Source: Zancudomyces culisetae (Eukaryota; Kickxellomycota; Harpellomycetes; Harpellales; Legeriomycetaceae). Taken from it: a DNA stretch of 14,270 bases. The stretch's first letter is position 1, and the number at the start of each line of letters is the position of its first letter. The notes beneath the pieces are model-generated. The model had not been told where the DNA came from. It did not search any database and saw only the letters and a program-made list of their open reading frames with translations. Positions 8,872 through 14,270 of the stretch are shown here, piece by piece. Where the stretch lies: contig LSSK01000260.1 of assembly GCA_001969505.1 (NCBI GenBank), positions 1 to 14,270 on the forward strand. Direction: 5' to 3'. Made by a program: the position numbers and the translations under genes.

Positions 8872-9013
8872 AAAAAAGATGGATTTCCACCTCTTCCAAA
8901 CCAAAGAGCACCAAGTAATTTACTCTCCGTCAATGCTTCTGAAAAACCATCCCATTTAGCTGGAGGGTGAAGGACAGGGAGGAACAGGTGGAAGAGGTGC
9001 AAAGAAAATTTGC
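8872..9013 (-). other. GC-richer structured island; possible small Pol III-type ncRNA (unproven)
   Basis: This roughly 140-bp patch is clearly less AT-rich than its surroundings. A perfect 10-bp inverted repeat (CACCTCTTCC at 8888-8897, GGAAGAGGTG at 8990-8999) encloses about 92 bases that can form a further hairpin (ACCCTCC against GGATGGT, read on the minus strand). On the minus strand the closing stem is followed within about 20 nt by T6 (8872-8877), as at a Pol III terminator. A second small hairpin, GCAAA-GAAAA-TTTGC, lies at 8999-9013. I recognise no RNA family and see no convincing A/B boxes. The same DNA is open in one minus-strand frame, so a lone exon is an alternative. Confidence 0.25.
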
Positions 9014-9667
9014 AATTAGTTGGGTAATTGCTTGTTGCTCATTACGATTTGCATACTTCTCAAATTTTTTAATTTAATAATTGGGAATTGTTAAACCGGA
9101 ACTGGAAAAGTATAAATTGCCTCATAAACTGTGTTTCCTTTTTTTTTCTTTTTTTTTTCTTTTGCTTTTTATTCAAGCATAATACAAATCCGCATGTTTT
9201 CATTTTGGTGTTCTATGCTGCTATATATAAAAGGCAATGCTAATTCAGTGTACTTGACAAATATTCGTTGCTTGATCTTTTTGCCGCTAGCTATTTATAA
9301 CTTTTTTTATTTTGTCTTTTTATTTATTTATTTTGCAATCTTTGAGTGCAAAGATGGTAATAATTAGCGTACATTACATACAGTCTGGTACAAACATGTA
9401 GTTGAGCCAACCAAAAACTAGAACAAAAGTTTTAAACCGGTTGCACCCCTTCCTCACACTCTCCCCCTTCCAACACAGATCGACTAAAGTTGGCCTGTTT
9501 TGCACCTTCGAATATACAGCTACTTTTTGAATTCAGATAATCTAATGCCAAGAGCTAGATTGAAAATGTTGTAAATGATCGCTAGTTTATTCACCAGTGT
9601 GGCGTGTCATTATTATATAACAACCAAGTATGTAGTAGAGAAAGCTGGATAAATAGTATGGTATTTT

Positions 9668-10261
9668 TTATAGTACAATAGACATGTGGTTAATTGCGCT
9701 TTGAACATCGTCGCTAACCGCTAGCGGTAGTGCACATGCTGGACAAGTTTGTGACATCAGTATCAGCCATCTATCTAGACAAGCTTTGTGAAATATGTGA
9801 TTACATGGTATTTGAGGCACTAGGTCGTCAAGATCTAGGGGGTTTAGACATAGCATACAATTATGTGTGCCATCTTTGTCCCCACTATCATCAGGTTCAT
9901 CACCATCGTTGTATCTACTGGATATTGCAGTACTATCTATGGGGATACTCTCATTATTCATGGCTGGAGCCGATGGATTTTGCTTTTTTAAACGCATAGT
10001 GGAAAAGCTAAGGTTCACATAGCTATCGATGGTACGTCTAGAATTATCTGTGGATATATCCGTTTGCATGCAACTTTTTACTGTTGATTTAATTACACCA
10101 TTTGAAACTCCGCATTTGGGTGGGATCCTAGCTTCTATAATAGCTGTATCACCATAGATTTCTTTGATTCTCTCTTCAAAGAGCTCTTGAGCCTTAACTC
10201 TCTTGCTATGCACTATGCGCAATATCACAAAGTACACAACAACACCTAAAACGATTATCAT
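9668..10261 (-). CDS. Membrane-anchored RING-H2 finger protein (putative E3 ubiquitin ligase)
   Basis: It has 197 residues and ends in TAA. Residues 2-17 are hydrophobic (I-I-V-L-G-V-V-V-Y-F-V-I-L), followed by a basic stretch H-S-K-R-V-K, which fits a signal-anchor with the RING domain in the cytosol. The middle (60-130) is polar, Ser- and Asp-rich and probably disordered. The RING-H2 is complete: C135, C138, C153, H155, H158, C161, C173 and C176, spacing C-x2-C-x14-C-x-H-x2-H-x2-C-x11-C-x2-C, with Trp165 at the usual position before the last Cys pair. It should bind two zinc ions and recruit an E2 enzyme; substrate and membrane are unknown. The start is the first ATG after a stop (TAA at 10277-10279 on this strand). 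The anchor is short, so a spliced upstream exon cannot be excluded. Confidence 0.86.
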   Translation of the reverse strand: MIIVLGVVVYFVILRIVHSKRVKAQELFEERIKEIYGDTAIIEARIPPKCGVSNGVIKSTVKSCMQTDISTDNSRRTIDSYVNLSFSTMRLKKQNPSAPAMNNESIPIDSTAISSRYNDGDEPDDSGDKDGTHNCMLCLNPLDLDDLVPQIPCNHIFHKACLDRWLILMSQTCPACALPLAVSDDVQSAINHMSIVL

Positions 10262-11485
10262 AGTATATCGTATGTTTTATTTGTTTACTCTTTTGTTTTA
10301 AATAAAATTAGGATGATAAATCTAAATAACGCTCTTACAAATAGTTATCACAAGTAATACCAAGCTAGTGAATACCAAGATTCTTTTCTCTGTATCTATT
10401 TTATTAAAGTTTTGTAATATTTATAATTGTGTGATTGTATTAATCATAAATGAAGATTAAGCTGTTATATCTTAATGACAATGAAAAGGGAGAAAATTGG
10501 TAAAAAATATTTAAATCCAAAGAAAGAGTAGGAAAGAAAAAAAAAGAGAAAAAAATAGAGAATTTACTGTCAAAGAGATCTGATATATCAATTTTCTTCA
10601 TTGTTGGTAGACGTGTAGTATGAGGGGTGGGTTTTTTCAATTCCATAACTTTGTGTTTTATTTATATTAGATATGGTTGATTGTTGAATCAAACATTACA
10701 CATTGATAACCAACCAAGCCTACTATTCTTTTTTTCTTTCCCTTTGTGTTTATATCTTACCTTTTATGTGTTGAAAAGTATTTAGTATGTAAAAAGAATA
10801 TTAACCTTTAAAAATAAATTAAAGTTTTTCTAATAGTGTAATAAAGAAATAGTAATAATAAAAAACAGATCAGGATGTGGAGTATAGTGGTTGTGGGAGG
10901 GGAGGGGTTGGAGGGTATGGAGGATATGGTGGAATTGTAAACATCTCGAGTGAGGGAATTCTGTATGGTATTTATATATAATAGAAATAATAATAATAAC
11001 AATAAAAAATGGAACCTAATTAAAATGTCCGACGATTTAAACAGTTCAAGGTAATATGAAATAAAAATAAAAGAAAACTGGGCTTAAAGATGGTATGTAC
11101 CAAGATTACAGGTTGGAGGATGAAATATACATGGAAAAGTGTGAAGCAAAGAAAAAAATAGATTAATGAAAGAAAAATCAAAAGAAAAAAAGGGAGTAAA
11201 TAATTGGGGGGGAGGAACGAGGTTTCAAAGAGTAATACAGTACCCAGTATCTTTAAAGACTAGGATAAAAAAAAAACAAGTGATAATAATAAAAAACCAT
11301 GTCGATCAAAATCAATCGAGTTTTTTTTTTTGTTGTTATTTTATTTTATATTTTCTTGCTTTTATCCGATTCATCATAATTGTTGTGATTGTTACGTATT
11401 AGTAATCAGGAAAAGTGATACAAGATAAAGAAATTGTGCACAAAAAAAAAGGAAAAGGAGGAACAAATAAAGGAGAAACAAATAA

Positions 11486-11557
11486 GGGGTGAGGATGGGA
11501 ATGAGGATAGGGATTGGAATGGGGATGAGGATAGTGATAAAGATAGTGATACGGATA
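11486..11557 (+). repeat. Degenerate hexanucleotide tandem array, 12 units
   Basis: It is phased in 6-nt units (GGGGTG, AGGATG, GGAATG, AGGATA, GGGATT, GGAATG, GGGATG, AGGATA, GTGATA, AAGATA, GTGATA, CGGATA), roughly RRGATR. All 72 bases keep register without an indel. This explains the open minus-strand frames with alternating dipeptides in this area. Confidence 0.8.
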
Positions 11558-11714
11558 GGGGGGAAATATGGGATGATGAGATGGAGAGATGTCAAATATG
11601 GCAAAAGTGATGAGAAAAGGATGGCCTAGGGGAAAGGAAAAAAAATAACAAGGTGAGAACGTGATTATGAATTGTAGGAGTTTGTAACAAATACTAGAGG
11701 GGGGGGAGAAAAAT

Positions 11715-11743
11715 GTGCGTGTATGTGTGTGTGTGTGTATGTG
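11715..11743 (+). repeat. Imperfect (GT)n microsatellite
   Basis: An alternating GT run with C and A interruptions, starting GTGCGTGTATGTGTG. It can adopt Z-DNA; no function is implied. Confidence 0.85.
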
Positions 11744-11868
11744 AAAGAGGGCAAATAAGATAAGAATAGATGGATGTGATGTGATGGGCTTAAATATATC
11801 CCGGATTTCTTTTGTAATGTCCCCACCCCTCACTCCTCTACCTCCTCTTCCTCTAACCTTTCATCCGT

Positions 11869-11884
11869 TTAATTAATTAATTAA
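11869..11884. repeat. 16-bp palindromic TTAA repeat
   Basis: TTAATTAATTAATTAA is four TTAA units and self-complementary. It directly follows a pyrimidine-rich block (11819-11867). Confidence 0.8.
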
Positions 11885-12483
11885 CTATTTATATTTTTTG
11901 CATATAAGTTTACATTTTTCCGCATTAATAATAGTGACTATTAAAACCAAATTGGGAAGTATACCAAAAAAATATATAAAAATTAAGATAAAAAAGGAAA
12001 TAAAAAATCAGCTGTTGAGTTTTAAATATGTTTGTTGGAATGAAAAATTCTCTTATAAATAAATGTATGTACAAATGTAATAAAATGACATTAAGCAAAT
12101 ATTGGGGGATTAAAGCAAAGACAGTAATGTAAAAAAAAAGAAAAAAATATAAAGATAAAAAAAAGTTGTGAAATGGTAAAATATATCGGGTTTTTAATAC
12201 AATAACTTGTCTTTCGTTCCAAATATTTCAGTACCCGCCTTCTTCCTCCACACATCCTCGCCCCTGCCCCTCGACCCATTGTTTTTTTTAATGCTTTTGG
12301 TTTCTTTTTTTGTTTTTGTTGCCAACTTTGATCAGATGGATTAGTAATACAAATCATCTCTAAATATAAATAATAGATGTTTAGATATTATTCCTGTCCT
12401 TTTTTAAAAAAATACAAGAAATTGTGATTGTTATAGACTTGCACTTGCCACAAGATTGTAAATTTTTGTTACTATTATTCTTG

Positions 12484-12522
12484 GTTTGTTTGTTTGTTCG
12501 TTTGTTGATTGATTGATTGTTG
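12484..12522 (+). repeat. TTTG/TTGA tetranucleotide repeats
   Basis: Successive GTTT units change into GATT units (TTGATTGATTGATTG), a compound tetranucleotide microsatellite. Confidence 0.75.
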
Positions 12523-12587
12523 TATTTGTCTAGATATATAAACTGAATTGTAGAAGAATATGGATACTTTTACCTCCTTTCTTTATC

Positions 12588-12607
12588 TTTTATTTTATTT
12601 TATTTTA
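12588..12607 (+). repeat. (TTTTA)4 microsatellite, second copy
   Basis: Four TTTTA units, same motif and copy number as at 8588-8607. Confidence 0.8.
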
Positions 12608-12627
12608 TTTATTTTGATGCAGCAGAA

Positions 12628-12659
12628 ACAGTGACAACAACAACAACAACAACAGTGAC
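12628..12659 (+). repeat. (AAC)6 flanked by direct repeats ACAGTGAC
   Basis: Six AAC units (12636-12653) lie between two copies of ACAGTGAC (12628-12635 and 12652-12659). The second copy overlaps the last AC of the repeat, so the flanking duplication may come from slippage. Confidence 0.7.
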
Positions 12660-12760
12660 TATTAATAGTACAATGTCTGTGCATTTTCCGGAAACTATGT
12701 TATAAAGTAAAGAATATTTAAAAAAGTAATTAGACAGTTAACCCTCAACCCAGAATCTAA

Positions 12761-12800
12761 AAACCAAAAAAGCCAAAAAACCGAAAAACCAAAAAATCAA
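12761..12800 (+). repeat. Degenerate A-rich tandem repeat (AAAAACC-like)
   Basis: Short A-runs of 5-6 are separated by CC, GCC, CCG, CC and TC at 7-10 nt spacing. It is purine-rich and low in complexity. Confidence 0.6.
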
Positions 12801-13137
12801 AAGAAAATAAAAGAATAAAAAAAAAGATAATGGGTATTGATAAATGCAGATTGATTTTTTACTTTTTTACATATTTATTTATACTTATATTTCATTTTAC
12901 CAAGCCATAGGTGTATTCGTTTATAATATCTACAACATACACACATAAATATAACTACATGTTTGAAATAATTGTAATCATAGAAAGATTGTTTTACAAG
13001 AGTTGTATGTCATAAAGTTGTTAATATGGTGGCTTTGGTGTTAGTAGAGGTGAAGAAGGAGAAATGTGTGTTATGAATATCGCATGTATCTGGGGGAGGA
13101 GATAACTTTAATATTTATTGGTTTTATTTTTTCTTTT

Positions 13138-13177
13138 TTTTGCATATATGTGTATAATTATACACATATATGCAAAA
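13138..13177. repeat. Perfect 40-bp palindrome with no spacer
   Basis: The left arm TTTTGCATATATGTGTATAA (13138-13157) is followed directly by its exact reverse complement (13158-13177). The next outer pair (T13137/C13178) does not match. As DNA it could extrude a cruciform; as RNA it would be a 20-bp hairpin minus the loop. Confidence 0.95.
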
Positions 13178-13652
13178 CTTTATTACACTCATCTACTACA
13201 TTTATCTCACTTTATTCTATTCTATTCTGTTTTATATTTGGTTTTGGTTGAGTTAAAAAGGATGAAAAGAGTGACAATAGTGTGCAAGTAAGAGTAGGAT
13301 GAAAGTATGATATTTATATTACACTAATGACAATAAAAACGAAATAAAATAAAAGATTATACACAACCGAGTTTAATTTAATACGTAAAAAAAAAAGGAG
13401 GAGGAGGGGGATAGGGAAGGTGGGGATATAATATATTACAGTACAATTAGTTTAAATAAATAAAACATTTGATACAGTTAGAGAATTGATATAACAAGCT
13501 GACAAAGTGGTAAAAATGTTTGGCTTGAAAAAAAGAAAAAAAAAATAAAGGCATAAATTGATTGTTGATTATTAGTGAATTAACTGGAAAAAAATAATTT
13601 AAATGAAATAATAAAGTGAATTAGAGTTGAAAATATACTAGAGAAAAATAAA

Positions 13653-13687
13653 AAATTTTTTTATATTATTTATTATAAAAAAAATTT
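13653..13687. repeat. AT-only inverted repeat (hairpin)
   Basis: AAATTTTTTTATA (13653-13665) pairs with TATAAAAAAAATTT (13674-13687) across an 8-nt loop, with one extra A in the right arm. Confidence 0.6.
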
Positions 13688-13860
13688 GAAAAATATCTAG
13701 GTATTGTATTGGGCAACAGTAATAATAATAGTAATAAAAAACAAAGCAATAATGTATAAATGCAAAGTGGTTAATAATAGTGGATTGTAAAGAAAAAAAT
13801 AAAATGACAAAAAAAAAACAATCAATAAAAAGAATGGGAGGGAAATGATTTTGGGTACGT

Positions 13861-13922
13861 AAGGAAGGAGGAGGGGGAGGAAGGGAGAAGGGGAAGGGGA
13901 AGGGGGGGGAAAAGAAAGAAAA
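13861..13922 (+). repeat. 62-nt uninterrupted homopurine tract with five G-runs
   Basis: Every base is A or G. G-runs of 5, 3, 4, 4 and 8 lie at 13873-13877, 13883-13885, 13890-13893, 13896-13899 and 13902-13909, with 2-7 nt loops. This meets the usual G-quadruplex pattern on the plus strand, and a homopurine tract can also form triplex DNA. It lies about 250 nt upstream of the ATG at 14170. Confidence 0.9.
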
Positions 13923-14169
13923 TATAATTGCAATTACAAATGCTAAGCAAATACAAATACAAATAAAATGAAAGGAAAATGAAAGCAAAAAGAAAAAAAA
14001 ATAGAAAACTAGTGCTGTAATTAAAAAAAAGTATTTGGTTTATTAAATAATTCCAAGAAATAAAGATAAAAAAGGAGACTAAAATATAGACAAGAGAAAC
14101 AAAAGGTGTAAAATCAAGATAACAACAAGGAATTAAGTGTGATAAATTAAACGTATACAATAGAGCAAC

Positions 14170-14212
14170 ATGGAAGAAAACAATGAAACTAAAGCATTGT
14201 CAGTACTAGATG
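14170..14212 (+). CDS. Probable first coding exon of a gene running off the right edge
   Basis: ATG at 14170 opens 14 codons (M-E-E-N-N-E-T-K-A-L-S-V-L-D) plus one base, followed at 14213 by GTAAGTAAG, a near-ideal donor of the same type as in the PCI gene. The ATG context (AACATGG) and the A-rich upstream sequence suit a fungal start. Without splicing, the frame stops after only a few more codons (TAA at 14218-14220). The peptide is too short to identify; the call rests on the ATG plus donor only. Confidence 0.42.
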
Positions 14213-14270
14213 GTAAGTAAGAGGAGTACAAAGAGAAAAGAAAAAAAGAAAGCAAGATGAAGAGATTAAA

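Larger units (their letters stand above)
7538..9667. other. 2.1-kb intergenic region upstream of the transporter; no supported gene
   Basis: It is AT-rich and holds the transporter promoter and the 3' end region of the RING gene. It contains A/T homopolymers (for example A7T10 near 7841-7857), TTTTA and ATT microsatellites, a 10-bp tandem repeat at 8327-8351, an alternating TA/TATA-like stretch near 8478-8506, a GC-richer island at 8872-9013, and a C-rich patch at 9446-9477 ending in CAG. No ORF resembles a known protein, and no tRNA-like box B was seen on either strand. Confidence 0.6.
10262..14169. other. 3.9-kb gene-free divergent intergenic region
   Basis: It lies between the minus-strand RING gene and the plus-strand exon at 14170, so it would be the upstream region of both. 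No ORF here looks like protein: the open frames are Phe/Leu/Ile/Pro-rich by-products of homopolymer and purine tracts. The plus strand alternates between A/G-rich blocks (about 10.45-11.3, 11.4-11.8, 11.95-12.18, 12.72-12.84 and 13.25-14.17 kb) and pyrimidine-rich ones. Internal features (hexamer array, GT repeat, C-rich islands, palindrome, homopurine tract) are listed separately. Confidence 0.65.

Noticed and set aside
9446-9540. Pyrimidine tract plus CAG at 9477 as a splice acceptor of an unannotated plus-strand gene
   Set aside because: All three downstream frames stop within about 55 nt and no matching donor or family motif is seen.
11887-11897. Exact match to the S. cerevisiae ARS consensus (ATTTATATTTT)
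   Set aside because: This 11-mer is expected often by chance in DNA this AT-rich, near-matches occur elsewhere in the region, and the species' origin rules are unknown.
12091-12357. Minus-strand frame with an Arg/Gly-rich segment in the C-rich island at 12.24-12.28 kb
   Set aside because: The Arg/Gly run comes from the local G-rich composition; the rest is Lys- and Phe-rich homopolymer translation.
11392-14160. Several minus-strand ORFs rich in Phe, Leu, Ile, Pro and His
   Set aside because: They translate polypurine tracts and hexamer repeats; the composition is that of the repeats, with no conserved motif and implausible protein character.
1-14270. tRNA genes, CRISPR arrays, transposons or LTRs
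   Set aside because: No box A/B pair, no regularly spaced repeats, no transposase or reverse-transcriptase motifs and no long terminal repeats were visible on either strand.

Overview
The window looks like AT-rich nuclear DNA from a fungus. Five protein families typical of fungi are present, two genes carry short spliceosomal introns (90-154 nt, GTAAGT-like donors, TAG acceptors, one TACTAAT branch site), and the spacers are full of A/T homopolymers and microsatellites. CTG falls at conserved leucines of the transporter's C-terminal domain, so this is not a CUG-Ser yeast. Four introns in one gene is unusual for most budding yeasts. An intron-richer ascomycete or an early-diverging AT-rich fungus (for example Kickxellomycotina/Harpellales) would fit, but I cannot place it further from sequence alone.

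Layout. 1-712 (+): the C-terminal part of a Ser/Thr-rich secreted or wall CAP-domain protein, cut by the left edge. 1047-2871 (+): a five-exon PCI-domain gene of the PCID2/Thp1/Csn12 family, reconstructed here from in-phase splice sites to 446 residues. 3105-3578 (-): a PBDC1/Ypl225w homologue, convergent with the PCI gene. 3983-7537 (-): a two-exon SulP (SLC26) transporter of 1134 residues with STAS and cyclic-nucleotide-binding-like domains, resembling yeast Ygr125w/Vsb1. 7538-9667: a 2.1-kb spacer with a GC-richer structured island near 8.87-9.01 kb. 9668-10261 (-): a small membrane-anchored RING-H2 protein. 10262-14169: a 3.9-kb gene-free region, strongly purine/pyrimidine-asymmetric, with a perfect 40-bp palindrome, a degenerate hexamer array and a 62-nt homopurine, G-quadruplex-capable tract. 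14170-14212 (+): a probable short first exon followed by a strong donor, running off the right edge.

The genes do not form a functional cluster. They cover mRNA export or COP9-type scaffolding (PCI), eEF1A biogenesis (PBDC1), vacuolar transport (SulP), ubiquitylation at a membrane (RING-H2) and the cell surface (CAP). The most unusual part is the long divergent intergenic region at the right, which resembles the oversized upstream regions of some fungal regulatory genes. No mobile element, tRNA, CRISPR array or clearly new multi-gene system was found.
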